This document shows, one piece after another, positions 47,317-57,449 of a DNA stretch of 64,000 nt. How positions within the stretch are numbered: the stretch's first letter is position 1; each line of letters begins with the position of its first letter. The translations under genes were made by a program, and so were the position numbers. Below the pieces are notes generated by a model. That model did not search any database. It was not told the DNA's origin and was given only the letters and a program-made list of their open reading frames with translations. Origin of the DNA: Arthrobacter sp. Soil764. GTDB taxonomy: Bacteria; Actinomycetota; Actinomycetes; Actinomycetales; Micrococcaceae. The DNA is taken from contig NZ_LMSI01000004.1 of the NCBI RefSeq assembly GCF_001428075.1, positions 1 through 64,000 on the forward strand. The letters are read 5' to 3'.

Positions 47317-47994
47317 GTGAACCACCAGGACATCCCGCCCAAACCCGCCTCGCCCCCTCAGACCGGAAGCGTGCCAAAGGTCCAGGGCGGTACCGGTCCG
47401 GCCCCCGCTCCAGAATCCATCACCTGGTCCCAACCCCGCCACGATCCCGCCCCCGAAAAACACGTCAACAGGAAGCCCGCTTTGTGGAAGGCGCTTCTCG
47501 TCGTCGTCATCCTCGCGGTGGCAGGTTCACTGGTATGGCTTGCCGTCTGGCTGAATTCCTCACCGGGCAGCGAGGCGGCAAAGAATGACCCGCTGGGCGT
47601 GCTGCAAACCGCCGTCACGCCGCCCGCCACTCCCGAGCCCCTTCCACGCGAGGGCGTTGCTCCCGCCGCCTACGCGGTCGGTGAGTGCTTCAAGGACTTC
47701 GATCCACAGGCCCTCACATCCACCGTGGTGCCGTGCGATACCGGCCACTCGGCGCAGCTCGTAGCCACCCTCCACTACCCGGACAGCGCCAAGTATCCAG
47801 GGGCCGAGCCGCTCAAGGCCAAAGCCCTGGAAGTCTGCCAGGCGGCAAAGCTCGGGCCGGCCGCCAAGCAGTTCCCGCTCAACTACCAGCGCAGCTTCCC
47901 CAGCAGCACCAGCTGGGGATCCGGCGACCGCCGGGTGGATTGCTACGTCGCGGCCGACACCGGCAATGTGATTAACGCAAGCGTGCTGCCCTGA
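47317..47994 (+). CDS. septum-formation-family membrane protein
   Basis: A 225-residue protein. About 60 Pro-rich cytoplasmic residues lead to one membrane helix (ALWKALLVVVILAVAGSLVWLAVWL), then an extracellular domain with YAVGECFKDFDPQALTSTVVPCDTGHSAQLVATLHYP, a Cys-containing pattern typical of the septum-formation family, and further Cys in LEVCQAAK and RVDCYVAAD, suggesting two disulfides. The start is a GTG with AGGAGG about ten bases upstream. Its role in division is inferred only from the family name. Confidence 0.8.
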   Translation: MNHQDIPPKPASPPQTGSVPKVQGGTGPAPAPESITWSQPRHDPAPEKHVNRKPALWKALLVVVILAVAGSLVWLAVWLNSSPGSEAAKNDPLGVLQTAVTPPATPEPLPREGVAPAAYAVGECFKDFDPQALTSTVVPCDTGHSAQLVATLHYPDSAKYPGAEPLKAKALEVCQAAKLGPAAKQFPLNYQRSFPSSTSWGSGDRRVDCYVAADTGNVINASVLP

Positions 47995-48018
47995 CGGTTC
48001 ACCCGCCAGGGCAGCACG
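47982..48018. terminator. stem-loop between convergent genes
   Basis: CGTGCTGCCCTG (47982-47993) and CAGGGCAGCACG (48007-48018) form a perfect 12-base stem that includes the stop codon of the septum-type gene. No T-run follows. It separates that gene from the convergent clpB end. Confidence 0.55.
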
Positions 48019-48040
48019 TCCCACATCACCACGCTGGCGG

Positions 48041-50683
48041 CTAATCCTTCCGCCGGACCGACAATCCGGAGCTGCGGGCGCCCGTCATTGTGTCCACGTT
48101 GCCCCCGGCCAGTTCGCCAAAGTCCGGCGCCGTATCGACCAGCACGGTGTCGCCGTCGCTGATCTCACCGGCGAGGATGGCCTTGGCCAGCCGGTCGCCG
48201 ATCTCGCGCTGCACCAGGCGGCGCAGCGGCCGGGCGCCGTAGGCGGGGTCGTAGCCGGACAGCGCCAGCCACGCCTTGGCGCTGTCGGTGACATCGAGGG
48301 TGAGCCTCCGTTCGTGCAGCCGGCGCCCCAGTTCGGCCACATGCAGCTCCACGATGTGGGCCAGTTCCTCCACCGTGAGGGCGTCGAACAGCACCACTTC
48401 ATCGAGCCGGTTGAGGAACTCCGGCTTGAAGGACGCGTTCACCGTGGCCATGACGGCGTTGCGCTTGGCCTCGGCATCCAGGGACTGGTCCACCAGGAAC
48501 TGGCTGCCCAGGTTGGAGGTGAGCACCAGGATCACGTTGCGGAAATCCACGGTGCGGCCCTGCCCGTCGGTGAGGCGGCCGTCGTCGAGCACCTGCAGGA
48601 GGATGTCGAACACCTCGGGGTGCGCCTTCTCCACTTCGTCCAGCAGCACCACGGAGTAGGGACGACGGCGGACGGCCTCGGTCAGCTGCCCGCCTTCCTC
48701 GTAGCCGACGTAGCCCGGAGGTGCCCCCACGAGCCGGGCCACAGAATGCTTCTCGCCGTACTCGGACATGTCGATCCGCACCATGGCGCGTTCGTCGTCG
48801 AACAGGAAGTCCGCCAGGGCCTTGGCCAGCTCGGTCTTGCCCACACCGGTGGGGCCCAGGAACAGGAAGGAACCCGTGGGCCGGTTGGGGTCGCTGATGC
48901 CGGCCCGGGCACGCCGGACGGCGTCTGACACAGCAGCAACAGCCTTGCTTTGGCCGATGAGCCGCCTGCCGAGCTCCTCCTCCATGTGCAGCAGCTTCTG
49001 GCTTTCGCCCTGCAGCATGCGGCCGGCGGGGATGCCGGTCCAAGCGGAGATGACCTCGGCGATGTCCTCCGCCGTCACTTCCTCCGCCACCATCTGCGCG
49101 GACTTATCGGTGACGGCGGCTTCGGCTTCAGCCGCAGCGTTCAGCTCCCGTTCCAGCGCCGGGATTTCCCCGTAGAGGATGCGGGAGGCAGCCTCCAGGT
49201 CGCCCTCGCGCTGGGCTTTGTCCGCGGCAGAGCGCAGCTCATCCAGCTTGGCCTTCAGGTCACCCACCCGGTTCAGGCCGGCCTTTTCGGCCTCCCACCG
49301 GGCATTGAGCGCGGAGAGTTCCTCTTCCTTGTCCGCTTTGTCGGCCCGGAGCGCGGCCAGCCGTTCCACGGAGGCGGCATCGGTCTCGCCCTCCAGCGCG
49401 AGCTCTTCCATGGTCAGCCGGTCCACCTGGCGCCGCAGCTGGTCGATCTCCTCCGGGGCGGAGTCGATCTCCATGCGCAGCCGGGACGCGGCCTCGTCCA
49501 CCAGGTCGATGGCCTTGTCCGGCAGTTGGCGGCCCGAGATGTAGCGGTTGGACAGGGTGGCGGCGGCCACCAGGGCGGAGTCCGCGATGGACACTTTGTG
49601 GTGCGCTTCGTAGCGCTCCTTGAGGCCGCGGAGGATGCCGATGGTGTCCTCGACGCTGGGCTCGCCCACGTACACCTGCTGGAAGCGGCGTTCCAGGGCT
49701 GCGTCCTTTTCGATGTTCTCGCGGTACTCGTCCAGCGTGGTGGCACCGATCAGGCGCAGCTCGCCGCGGGCCAGCATGGGCTTGAGCATGTTGCCGGCGT
49801 CCATGGAGGAGTCGCCGGTGGCGCCCGCCCCCACCACTGTGTGGATCTCATCGATGAAGGTGACGATCTGGCCCTCGGAGCCCTTGATTTCCTCCAGGAC
49901 CGCCTTCAGCCGCTCTTCGAACTCGCCACGGTACTTGGCGCCGGCCACCATGGACCCAAGGTCCAGGGAGATGAGCGTCTTGCCGCGCAGGCTTTCCGGG
50001 ACGTCGCCGGCCACCATCCGCTGGGCGAGGCCTTCCACGACTGCGGTCTTGCCCACGCCGGGTTCGCCGATGAGCACCGGATTGTTCTTGGTGCGCCGGG
50101 AGAGGACCTGGACCACGCGCCGGATTTCCGAGTCGCGGCCGATCACGGGGTCCAGTTTGCCTGCACGGGCCATGGCGGTGAGGTCGGTGCCGTACTTCTC
50201 GAGTGCCTGGAAGGTATTTTCGGGGTCGGGGCTGTCCACCTTACGGTCGCCGCGGACGCCCGGCAGGGCAGCGAGAAGCGCTTCGCGGGAGGCGCCGGCG
50301 TCGCGCAGCAGGCGGGCCGCGGCATCGTTGCCGGCCGAGAGACCCACCAGGAGCACTTCGGTGGAGACAAAGGAGTCGCCCAGGCGGTCCGCTTCCTCCT
50401 TGGCATGCTGGATGGCCTGCAGGGCGGGCCGGGACAGCTGCGCCTGCTGGCTTGAGCCGCCGGAGGTGGCGGGCAGTGCCTTGATGGCGCTGCTGGCCTG
50501 GACGCTGACGGCGTCCGGGTCCGCGCCGGTGGCGCGAAGCAGCGCGACGGCGACGCCCTCACGCTGGTCCATCAGCGCCTTGAGGAGGTGGGCCGGTTCC
50601 ACCTGCGGGTTCCCGGCCGTCGAGGCGTTCATTGCCGCGGCGGAAAGAGCCTCCTGGCTCTTGGTGGTGAATTTGACGTCCAA
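48041..50683 (-). CDS. clpB: ClpB disaggregase
   Basis: An 880-residue AAA+ chaperone that extracts proteins from aggregates together with DnaK. Domains: Clp N-domain ([17 protein letters not shown]), first ATPase with [17 protein letters not shown], the long coiled-coil middle domain ([20 protein letters not shown] on through [11 protein letters not shown]), and second ATPase with [20 protein letters not shown]. Full family length. The start codon is TTG, with AAAGGAG seven bases upstream. A HAIR element lies just upstream, so HspR heat-shock control is expected. Confidence 0.97.
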   Translation of the reverse strand: MDVKFTTKSQEALSAAAMNASTAGNPQVEPAHLLKALMDQREGVAVALLRATGADPDAVSVQASSAIKALPATSGGSSQQAQLSRPALQAIQHAKEEADRLGDSFVSTEVLLVGLSAGNDAAARLLRDAGASREALLAALPGVRGDRKVDSPDPENTFQALEKYGTDLTAMARAGKLDPVIGRDSEIRRVVQVLSRRTKNNPVLIGEPGVGKTAVVEGLAQRMVAGDVPESLRGKTLISLDLGSMVAGAKYRGEFEERLKAVLEEIKGSEGQIVTFIDEIHTVVGAGATGDSSMDAGNMLKPMLARGELRLIGATTLDEYRENIEKDAALERRFQQVYVGEPSVEDTIGILRGLKERYEAHHKVSIADSALVAAATLSNRYISGRQLPDKAIDLVDEAASRLRMEIDSAPEEIDQLRRQVDRLTMEELALEGETDAASVERLAALRADKADKEEELSALNARWEAEKAGLNRVGDLKAKLDELRSAADKAQREGDLEAASRILYGEIPALERELNAAAEAEAAVTDKSAQMVAEEVTAEDIAEVISAWTGIPAGRMLQGESQKLLHMEEELGRRLIGQSKAVAAVSDAVRRARAGISDPNRPTGSFLFLGPTGVGKTELAKALADFLFDDERAMVRIDMSEYGEKHSVARLVGAPPGYVGYEEGGQLTEAVRRRPYSVVLLDEVEKAHPEVFDILLQVLDDGRLTDGQGRTVDFRNVILVLTSNLGSQFLVDQSLDAEAKRNAVMATVNASFKPEFLNRLDEVVLFDALTVEELAHIVELHVAELGRRLHERRLTLDVTDSAKAWLALSGYDPAYGARPLRRLVQREIGDRLAKAILAGEISDGDTVLVDTAPDFGELAGGNVDTMTGARSSGLSVRRKD

Positions 50684-50712
50684 AGAGAGCTCCTTTCGGG
50701 GGCTTGTTGACT

Positions 50713-50737
50713 AAGTTGAGTCTACTACGCTCAACTT
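50713..50737. promoter_or_regulatory. HAIR element (HspR operator) before clpB
   Basis: AAGTTGAG-N9-CTCAACTT is a perfect inverted repeat matching the HAIR consensus CTTGAGT-N7-ACTCAAG in its TTGAGT/GCTCAA core. It is 30 bases before the clpB start codon. HspR repression of clpB through such sites is established in Streptomyces and mycobacteria; hspR itself is not in the window. Confidence 0.8.
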
Positions 50738-50808
50738 TGGACGGCGAGGTCCAGTAGCCATGTTTGCCCAAGGCGAAATACCTGTCCAGAGCCGGAGGTC
50801 CCGCCGCC

Positions 50809-51900
50809 CTAGGTTCCGTATACGGAGACGGCAGCGGCCTTGACCACGAAGTGCACCGTCATGCCGGGGGCAAGGCCCAGGTCTGCGGAGGCGGCAGGGG
50901 TGATGTCCGCGGCCAGGCCGCCGGCGCGGACGCGGATCTGGTCGCCGTGCGGCTCGAGGTCGCTGATGGTGACGGCGAACGAGTTCCGGGGGCTGCCGTG
51001 CGCATCGTCCAGGAACACGGAGACGGCCGACGGCGGAAAGACGGCGACGCCGGGAGCGTCCGGCTTGGGCAGCGGGGCAGGGTCGCCGTCCGGGCCTGCT
51101 TCCGGGGTAAAGGATCCGTCATCATGGCCGGTAATTCTGAGTCCCGCACTGGTCCGCACCCCCGGCCCGTCCAGGGTGCCCGGAATGAAGTTCAGTCCTG
51201 CGAGCCCGGCGGCGAAAGAGCTGCGCGGGCGTTCCAGTACGGCGCGCGTGGGGCCTTCCTCTACGATCCGGCCGTCCTCCAGGATGACCACGCGGTCCGC
51301 GAGCATCAGTGCGTCCAGCACGTCGTGGGTGGCGATGATGGCCTGCCGTCCGGCAAGGACCCGCTTGAACAGGCGGCGCAGCAGCGGGGCGGAGTGGATG
51401 TCCAGGGCCGCCAGCGGCTCGTCGAGCAGGAGGAGTGCGGGGTCGGCCGCGAGCGCCCGGGCCACGGCCACCCGCTGGGCCTGGCCTCCGGAGAGCTGCG
51501 CGGGACGCCGCGCGGCCAGGTCCCCGGCTTCGACCTCAGCCAGCCACCGCCGGGCCTTCTCCTCCGCCGCCCTTTTGGAAACGCCGGCGCTGCGGGGGCC
51601 GAAGGAGACATTGTCCAGGGCTGTGAGGTGGGGGAAGAGCAGGGGTTCCTGGGCGAGCAGGGCGGTCCCGCGGTGGTGCGGCGCTGCCCACGTGCGCTTT
51701 CCGTCGTCGAGGTCGAAAAGCGTCCTGCCATTGAGTTCAGCCCGGCCGCTGTCAGGCCGCAACAATCCCGCGATGCCGGTCAGCAGGGTTGACTTGCCGG
51801 CGCCATTGGGCCCCATGACCGCCACGGTTTCGCCCGGCCGGACTGTGAGGACCACGTCGAAGCCACGCCGGGCCACCACTGCCTGGAAGGACAACGTCAC
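50809..51900 (-). CDS. modC: molybdate ABC transporter ATPase
   Basis: A 363-residue ATP-binding subunit. Walker [10 protein letters not shown], signature [15 protein letters not shown], Walker [13 protein letters not shown] and the switch His in [11 protein letters not shown] are intact. The C-terminal 130 residues contain a TOBE/Mop-like domain ([25 protein letters not shown]), usual for ModC. GTG start overlapping the modB stop. It is the last gene of the molybdate operon. Confidence 0.9.
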   Translation of the reverse strand: MTLSFQAVVARRGFDVVLTVRPGETVAVMGPNGAGKSTLLTGIAGLLRPDSGRAELNGRTLFDLDDGKRTWAAPHHRGTALLAQEPLLFPHLTALDNVSFGPRSAGVSKRAAEEKARRWLAEVEAGDLAARRPAQLSGGQAQRVAVARALAADPALLLLDEPLAALDIHSAPLLRRLFKRVLAGRQAIIATHDVLDALMLADRVVILEDGRIVEEGPTRAVLERPRSSFAAGLAGLNFIPGTLDGPGVRTSAGLRITGHDDGSFTPEAGPDGDPAPLPKPDAPGVAVFPPSAVSVFLDDAHGSPRNSFAVTISDLEPHGDQIRVRAGGLAADITPAASADLGLAPGMTVHFVVKAAAVSVYGT

Positions 51901-52784
51901 CGGACGTCCCCTCCTGCCGGGGCCGGCGCCGTCGTCCGTCTTCCTGATCCGGCACGGCCCGCTGGCGGGCGCCGGTACGCAAGCGCAACCACCGCCACGG
52001 CCACGGCCACCAGGACCAGGGACAGGGCGACGGCGGCGTCCGGGTCCGTTTCGCGCTGCAGGTAGATTTCCAGCGGCAGGGTCCGGGTCACCCCCTGCAG
52101 GCTGCCCGCGAAGGTCAGCGTAGCGCCGAACTCGCCCAGGCTCCGGGCGAAGGACAGGACCGCGCCGGACGCCAGCCCGGGCAGGACCAGCGGAAGGGTG
52201 ACACGCCGGAACACCGTGCCGGGCCGGGCGCCCAGCGTCGCGGCCACGGCCTCGTACCGTGAGCCTGAGGTCCGCAGTGCCCCCTCAAGGCTCACCACCA
52301 GGAACGGCAGCGCAACGAACGTCTGCGCCAGGACCACCGCCGTGGTGGAGAACGCGATCTGCAGGCCGAGCACATTCAGTGTCTGCCCCAGCAGCCCCTG
52401 CCGGCCGAACGTATAAAGCAGCGCGATACCGCCCACCACCGGGGGAAGTACCAGCGGCAAAAGCACCAGCGAGCGCAGCAGCCCCTGCAGGCGGAAGGTG
52501 TCCCGTGCAAGGACCAGGGCCAGCGGGACGCCCAGCACGATGCACAGCAGGGTGCTCGCCGCCGAGGTCCGCAGGCTCAGCCCCAGCGCCGTCAACGACG
52601 ACGCGGAGGTCACGAGGGGAAGGAATTGTGCCCAATCCACGCGGAGCACCATAGCCAAAAGCGGAAGCACGACGACGACGGCGGCCAGGACGGCCAGCGC
52701 CCGGACCCAGGCGGGGATGCCTGAGTAGGCCGGACTTGGGGTGCGCAGGTGGACCGGCAGCGGGCCGGCTTGCTGGCGGGTCAT
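51897..52784 (-). CDS. modB: molybdate ABC transporter permease
   Basis: A 295-residue integral membrane permease with about six helices. The coupling loop [50 protein letters not shown] carries the EAA motif of binding-protein-dependent permeases and the GEFGAT sequence usual in ModB. It overlaps modA in an ATGA and modC in a GTGA. Confidence 0.92.
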   Translation of the reverse strand: MTRQQAGPLPVHLRTPSPAYSGIPAWVRALAVLAAVVVVLPLLAMVLRVDWAQFLPLVTSASSLTALGLSLRTSAASTLLCIVLGVPLALVLARDTFRLQGLLRSLVLLPLVLPPVVGGIALLYTFGRQGLLGQTLNVLGLQIAFSTTAVVLAQTFVALPFLVVSLEGALRTSGSRYEAVAATLGARPGTVFRRVTLPLVLPGLASGAVLSFARSLGEFGATLTFAGSLQGVTRTLPLEIYLQRETDPDAAVALSLVLVAVAVAVVALAYRRPPAGRAGSGRRTTAPAPAGGDVR

Positions 52785-53587
52785 GTGCCGCTTCCTTGAC
52801 CGGCACCCGGCGGGCCGAATCCCGCAGCCGCGAGAACCTCTTGCCCTTCCGGGCCGGTCACCAGATCCAGGAAGGCCCCGGCCGTGGCCTTGTTCCGGCT
52901 GCCGGCAACCCCGGTGATGGGGTAGGTGTTCACCCCACTTGCCGACTCCGGGAACTGGATGCCGGCCACCTTGGACCCGGCGGCCTTGATGTCCGTGCCG
53001 TAGACCAGGCCGGCGTCGGCCTCGCCGGAAGTGACCTTGCCCAGGACGTCGGTGACCGCGTTTTCCTCACTGACGGGACGCAGCGCGACTTCGGCCGCCT
53101 CCGCCGCCTTGGCCGTGGCTGCCCCGCAGGGCACCTGCCTGGCACAGGTGACGAGTTTGACGCCTGGCCGGGCCAGGTCCTTCAGCGCGGTGATCCCGGC
53201 CGGGTTGCCGGGCGGCACTGCGATGGCAAGGGTATTGGTGGCGAAGTTCCGGGGCGTGCCGTCCGTGAGACCGTCGTCCTGCAGCTTCTGCATGGTGTCC
53301 GTGTCCGCTGCGGCGAAGACGTCCGCGGGGGCTCCCTGGCTGATCTGGCTGGCCAGGTCCGAGGACCCGGCGAAGCTCAGGGTAACCGCCGTGCCCGGAT
53401 TTTCCGCCTCGAAAGTGTGGGCGAGCTGGGTGAAGGTGGCCTTGAGGGAGGCGGCCGCGAAGACGGTGATGGTGCCGCCTGGCTTGGCGCCGGAGCCTGC
53501 TCCCGGAGCGCTGCCGGTTGCCGCGCAGCCGGAGAGGACGGCCAGCAGCAGCAGCGCGGCCGCCAGCAGGATGGGCCGCCGGATCAT
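52781..53587 (-). CDS. modA: molybdate-binding lipoprotein
   Basis: A 268-residue solute-binding protein. The lipoprotein signal is [15 protein letters not shown] (Cys21 lipidated), then [28 protein letters not shown] with the Ser of the oxyanion site, [24 protein letters not shown], and [16 protein letters not shown]. This is the ModA pattern for molybdate or tungstate. The ATG at 53587 overlaps the upstream regulator stop; no ribosome site beyond coupling is obvious. Confidence 0.92.
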   Translation of the reverse strand: MIRRPILLAAALLLLAVLSGCAATGSAPGAGSGAKPGGTITVFAAASLKATFTQLAHTFEAENPGTAVTLSFAGSSDLASQISQGAPADVFAAADTDTMQKLQDDGLTDGTPRNFATNTLAIAVPPGNPAGITALKDLARPGVKLVTCARQVPCGAATAKAAEAAEVALRPVSEENAVTDVLGKVTSGEADAGLVYGTDIKAAGSKVAGIQFPESASGVNTYPITGVAGSRNKATAGAFLDLVTGPEGQEVLAAAGFGPPGAGQGSGT

Positions 53588-53994
53588 GCGGTGGCCGGTC
53601 CCTTCGGGGACTCGATAATGACCGTTGTTGCCTTGACCACGGCGGTGGCCACCGAGCCCGGCTCCAGGCCCAGCTCGCGCACGGCTTCGCTGCTCATCAG
53701 CGAGACCACCCGGAACGGCCCGCACTGCAGTTCCACCTGTGCCATGACCTTGTCCATGATGACGTTGGTGACCAGGCCCATGAACCTGTTCCGCGCCGAG
53801 CTGCTGCCGCTCCTGGGGTCGTCGGGAAGCTGGGTCAGCTTCTGCGCATGCGTTGCCAGCTCCAGGCCGTCCACGGCGAGCCGTCCGGACTCGTCCCGGA
53901 GGGGTGTCAGTGTTCCATGCTCCGTCCAGCGCCGGACGGTATCGTCGCTTACGCCCAGGAAACGGGCAGCTTCGGAAACGCGGATAAGGGCCAT
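53584..53994 (-). CDS. helix-turn-helix protein with TOBE (molybdate-binding) domain
   Basis: A 136-residue two-domain regulator. The N-terminal MerR/excisionase-like HTH is MALIRVSEAARFLGVSDDTVRRWTEHGTLTPL, and the C-terminal Mop/TOBE unit is RNRFMGLVTNVIMDKVMAQVELQCGPFRVVSLMSSEAVRELGLEPGSVATAVVKATTVII. It leads the modABC operon and likely senses molybdate to regulate it. A palindrome-rich patch lies just upstream of its ATG. This is not an E. coli ModE-type protein. Confidence 0.88.
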   Translation of the reverse strand: MALIRVSEAARFLGVSDDTVRRWTEHGTLTPLRDESGRLAVDGLELATHAQKLTQLPDDPRSGSSSARNRFMGLVTNVIMDKVMAQVELQCGPFRVVSLMSSEAVRELGLEPGSVATAVVKATTVIIESPKGPATA

Positions 53995-54008
53995 ACAGTG
54001 ATTCTAAT

Positions 54009-54024
54009 CCGCAATTGCGGCAAT
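54009..54024. promoter_or_regulatory. overlapping palindromes before the molybdate regulator
   Basis: CCGCAATTGCGG (54009-54020) is a perfect 12-base palindrome and overlaps ATTGC-G-GCAAT (54014-54024). The sites are 15-30 bases before the regulator ATG, so they may be its own operator. They are not related to the E. coli ModE box. Confidence 0.45.
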
Positions 54025-54110
54025 ACGCCTAGCTTCAGCAGGTATTTGAGGATTGCGGCTGGCTGCGCCGTTTCCGGCCTGGGCGCCAGAGGCAGCACTA
54101 GACTCCTTCC

Positions 54111-54980
54111 ATGGCCATCTACATCGACCCGCCGCTGTGGCCTGCACACGGAACACACTTCTCCCACCTGGTCTCGGACACGTCCCTCGACGAGCTGCAT
54201 GCATTCGCCGCCGCCTCCGGGATCCCGGAGCGGGCGTTCGACGGCGACCATTACGACGTGCCGGAACGCCGGATCGAGGAGCTGGTGGCGGCAGGCGCGG
54301 TTCCAGTGGAGGGCAGGGTGCTGGTCCGCAAACTCATTGCCAGCGGGCTGCGGATCCCTGCACGGCGGCGGAACAAGTCGCTGAAGGTCCCGCTGCTGAC
54401 CCGGTGGGAAGCCGTCATGCCCGGCCATGACGCCCTGTTCCTGGATCTTCTGGACCGCTGGAGCGAACCGCACCGCCATTACCACGGCTGCACGCACCTG
54501 TTATCGGTGCTGGAGGCGCTGGACCTGCTCACCGAACCGGGCGAGGCACCCCGGACAGTGCTGCTGGCGGCGTGGTTCCACGATGCCGTGTACCGCGGCG
54601 CTGCCGGCCAGGACGAGGAGGAGTCTGCCCGGCTGGCGGAAAGCCGGCTGGCCGGAACCGGACTGCCGGAAGATGAGGTGGCGGAAGTGGCGCGGCTTGT
54701 CCGTCTTACGTCGGACCACCGGCCGGAGCCAGGGGATGACGACGGCGCCCTCCTCTGCGACGCGGACCTTTCGGTCCTGGGCGGCGATCCGGAGGAGTAC
54801 GCCCGCTACCTCGCCGCCGTCCGGAAAGACTACGCGCACATCGGTGACGCCGACTTCTCAGCCGGCAGGGCCGCCGTCGTGCGCCATCTGCTGGAACTGG
54901 ACCCGCTCTTCCACCACCCGCGGGCCCGGGAACTGTGGCAGGACGCCGCGAACCGAAACCTGGAAGGCGAACTGGCGTGA
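54111..54980 (+). CDS. DUF4031 and HD-domain fusion protein
   Basis: A 289-residue protein. Residues 1-90 are DUF4031 (MAIYIDPPLWPAHGTHFSHLVSDTSLDELHAFAAASGIPERAFDGDHYDVPERR). Residues 105-280 are an HD-type metal phosphohydrolase (HRHYHGCTHLLSVLEALDLL, AAWFHDAVYRGAAGQDEEESARLAES, LVRLTSDHRP, LCDADLSVLGG). The substrate is unknown; the fusion suggests nucleotide or nucleic acid chemistry. It overlaps the next gene in a GTGA. Confidence 0.85.
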   Translation: MAIYIDPPLWPAHGTHFSHLVSDTSLDELHAFAAASGIPERAFDGDHYDVPERRIEELVAAGAVPVEGRVLVRKLIASGLRIPARRRNKSLKVPLLTRWEAVMPGHDALFLDLLDRWSEPHRHYHGCTHLLSVLEALDLLTEPGEAPRTVLLAAWFHDAVYRGAAGQDEEESARLAESRLAGTGLPEDEVAEVARLVRLTSDHRPEPGDDDGALLCDADLSVLGGDPEEYARYLAAVRKDYAHIGDADFSAGRAAVVRHLLELDPLFHHPRARELWQDAANRNLEGELA

Positions 54981-55786
54981 ACGCAACCGGCTCCAGCACA
55001 CGGCACACGCACTCCGCCAATGCCGTGCACCGGCAGCTCCCTTTCACGGTCAGGCTGGACTGGGGGCTGGAGGGAGCCAGGACCGTGGCATCAGGCGCCG
55101 ACATGGCGGTGGTGGTGGACGTCCTTTCCTTCGGCACCTGCGTCAGCGTGGCGCTGGACCGGGGCGCTGAAGTCTTCCCCTATCCCTGGCGGGACACCGG
55201 CGCCGAAGGCTTCGCCGCCCATCACCAGGCGCAGCTGGCCGGCCCCCGCGGCGGCGGCGGCCTGAGCCTCTCCCCCGCCAGCTTCCGCGCTGCAGAGTCA
55301 CTGGAAAGAGTGGTCCTGCCCTCCCCCAATGGATCGGAACTGTGCCACGCGCTCGGCGCGGACGTGCCGCTGGTGGCCGCCGTGTGCCTTCGGAACGCAG
55401 CAGCCACTGCCGACTGGGTGGCGGCGAACCTTCCGGCGGACGCGGTGCTGGCGGTGGTTGCCGCCGGTGAACGCTGGCCGGACGGCACATTGCGCCCTGC
55501 CGTGGAGGACCAGATCGGCGCGGGGGCTTTCATTGCCGGACTGGCGGCCGCCGGCAGGGGCGGTTACGAAGCTGAGGATGGCAGGCACGGCTACGCGCCG
55601 GAGGCCGTGGCCGCCATGGCGGTGTTTGAATCCGCGGAACCGCGGCTGCGCGAAATGCTGCAGCAGTGTTCCAGCGGCCGTGAACTGTCCGGCGCCGGCT
55701 ATGCAGAGGATGTGGACATTGCCGCTGAACTGGACCAAAGCGATTCGGTGGCCATCCTGCGGAACGGGGCGTTCCGGCCGCTTTGA
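54977..55786 (+). CDS. comB: 2-phosphosulfolactate phosphatase-family protein
   Basis: A 269-residue ComB-family protein: VRLDWGLEGARTVASGADMAVVVDVLSFGTCVSVALDRGAEVFPYPW, LERVVLPSPNGSELCHALG and VVAAGERWPDGTLRPAVEDQIGAGAFI are the usual blocks. ComB hydrolyses 2-phosphosulfolactate in coenzyme M synthesis, but in actinobacteria, which lack coenzyme M, members probably act on something else. GTG start coupled to the HD-domain gene. Confidence 0.85.
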   Translation: MNATGSSTRHTHSANAVHRQLPFTVRLDWGLEGARTVASGADMAVVVDVLSFGTCVSVALDRGAEVFPYPWRDTGAEGFAAHHQAQLAGPRGGGGLSLSPASFRAAESLERVVLPSPNGSELCHALGADVPLVAAVCLRNAAATADWVAANLPADAVLAVVAAGERWPDGTLRPAVEDQIGAGAFIAGLAAAGRGGYEAEDGRHGYAPEAVAAMAVFESAEPRLREMLQQCSSGRELSGAGYAEDVDIAAELDQSDSVAILRNGAFRPL

Positions 55787-55842
55787 GGGCGGCACCCCTG
55801 CACGGGTTTACGGATTGCGGAACCGGATGCAAAACTGCACGG

Positions 55843-56226
55843 ATGAGCCTGCGCATCCAAGCCCTCGCCATTGATTCCACCGACCCCCGGGTTCCTGCAG
55901 CCTTCTGGGAAAAGGCGCTCGGCTGGCGCCGCACCCATGAGGAGGACGACGAGATTGTGCTGGAACCGCCGGCAGGCAGCGCCGAAGACGGGGTGCTGCC
56001 CGACCTGCTGTTCCTCAAAGTCCCGGAGCGGAAGGAACTGAAGAACCGCCTTCACCTGGACCTCCGCCCCGAAGACCAGGACGCCGAGGTGGCCCGGCTG
56101 GAAGAACTGGGCGCCAGCCAGGTTTCAGTGGGACAGGGCGCAGCGGCAACCTGGGTTGTCATGGCTGACCCTGACGGCAACGAGTTCTGTGTGCTGCGCG
56201 CCCTCCGGCCGGACGAATCTGCCTAG
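55843..56226 (+). CDS. VOC-family protein
   Basis: A 127-residue single-domain glyoxalase-like protein: MSLRIQALAIDSTDPRVPAAFWEKALGWRRTHEEDDEIVLEPP, then LLFLKVPERKELKNRLHLDLRPEDQDAEVARLEELGA and the end MADPDGNEFCVLRAL. Reaction unknown. Its TAG stop is part of the CTAG at 56223-56226, which also gives the stop of the convergent YccF gene. Confidence 0.8.
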   Translation: MSLRIQALAIDSTDPRVPAAFWEKALGWRRTHEEDDEIVLEPPAGSAEDGVLPDLLFLKVPERKELKNRLHLDLRPEDQDAEVARLEELGASQVSVGQGAAATWVVMADPDGNEFCVLRALRPDESA

Positions 56227-56639
56227 CGGTAGCTGCTGACCGGGTAGTTGCTCACGAACGGCGTATTGGTGGGCACGATCTGCTTGCCCAGCGGCATGAG
56301 GGACACCGGGATGAGCTTCAGGTTGGCGATGGCCAGCGGGATCCCGATGATGGTCACGGCCATGGCGAACGCGGTGACCACGTGTCCGATGGCGATCCAG
56401 ATCCCCGCCACGAGCAGCCAGATCACATTGCCCAGCAGCGAGAAGACGCCGGTGCCGCCTGGCTTGTCCACCACCATCCGGCCGAACGGCCACAGGGTGT
56501 AGGCGGCAATCCGGAATGAGGCAATGCCCCAGGGAATGGTGACGATCAGCAGGCAGCAGACCACGCCCGCCAGGAAATAGCCCAGGGCCAGCCACAAGCC
56601 GCCGAAAACCAGCCAGATGATGTTCAGAAGTGTCTTCAT
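56223..56639 (-). CDS. YccF-family membrane protein
   Basis: A 138-residue protein with two similar halves, each with a membrane segment and a conserved NIIWLVFGGLWLALGY / NVIWLLVAGIWIAIGH box, as in the YccF duplicated domain, plus FGRMVV and LMPLGKQIV after each pair. Function unknown. The ATG at 56639 opens MKTLLNIIWLVFG. Its stop shares bases with the VOC gene stop. Confidence 0.85.
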   Translation of the reverse strand: MKTLLNIIWLVFGGLWLALGYFLAGVVCCLLIVTIPWGIASFRIAAYTLWPFGRMVVDKPGGTGVFSLLGNVIWLLVAGIWIAIGHVVTAFAMAVTIIGIPLAIANLKLIPVSLMPLGKQIVPTNTPFVSNYPVSSYR

Positions 56640-56732
56640 GCACCTATTGTGCCCCCGCCCCTCTGACAAAAGGCTGGGGGACTCCCCTGATCCTGCCCTG
56701 ATCCCGGCCTCGGCACGGGTCAGGCGCAGCGC

Positions 56733-57344
56733 CTAAACCGTGGCCGCTGCCTTTGCCGCGTGGACAAAGGCCCGGACCTTGGCCAGGTCCTTCACGCCCC
56801 GTGATGCCTCCACGCCGGAGGAAACATCCACTCCCCAGGCATGCGCGGCCGCCGATGCCTGGCCTACGTTGGCGGCATCGAGGCCGCCGGCGAGCAGCCA
56901 GTTCCGTCCCTGCAGCGCCGGCAGGGCCGCCACGGAGGCGTAGTCCCAGGATTCCCCTGAACCCGGCACGGCGGCATCGATCAGGAGCAGGTCCTCACCC
57001 CAGTCTTCGAACTCATCCTGGCCGGCACCCATGGTGATGGCCCTGATCAGCTTCATGCCGGCGTCGTGCACTGTTGCCACGTCCGTGCGTGACCGCGTGC
57101 CGTGCAGCTGGATCCATTCCAGGCCCGCGGCCCGGGCAATGGCGATGGCGTCCGCCACCGGCTCGTCCCGGAAGACCCCGATCGGGGAAACGCCACTTGG
57201 GACTGCTGCCAGCAGGGAGGCCGCCTGCGACGGCGAGACAACCCGGGGGCTTGCGGTGAGGACAAATCCCACGGCATCCGCGCCGGCGTCCACTGCTTCC
57301 CGCACCGATTCGGGCGTGCTGAGACCACACACTTTGACGAACAT
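56733..57344 (-). CDS. trpF: phosphoribosylanthranilate isomerase
   Basis: A 203-residue TIM-barrel enzyme for tryptophan synthesis. MFVKVCGLSTPESVREAVDAGADAVGFVL carries the catalytic Cys; PIGVFRDEP, EWIQLHGT, LLIDAAVPGSGESWDY, NWLLAGGLDAANV and GVDVSSGVEASRGVKDLAKVRAFV follow, with the catalytic Asp in DAAVPGSG. AAGGAG precedes the ATG. It stands apart from other trp genes. Confidence 0.95.
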   Translation of the reverse strand: MFVKVCGLSTPESVREAVDAGADAVGFVLTASPRVVSPSQAASLLAAVPSGVSPIGVFRDEPVADAIAIARAAGLEWIQLHGTRSRTDVATVHDAGMKLIRAITMGAGQDEFEDWGEDLLLIDAAVPGSGESWDYASVAALPALQGRNWLLAGGLDAANVGQASAAAHAWGVDVSSGVEASRGVKDLAKVRAFVHAAKAAATV

Positions 57345-57449
57345 TCCCGGCTCCTTCAGGCTGTTTTCGCGATGACCCCCCGCAGGAGAGTAGCAGGCAC
57401 AGGGCACGTGCTGCGACGCGTGACCACCGCGGGCAACTAGGCTGGGCTG

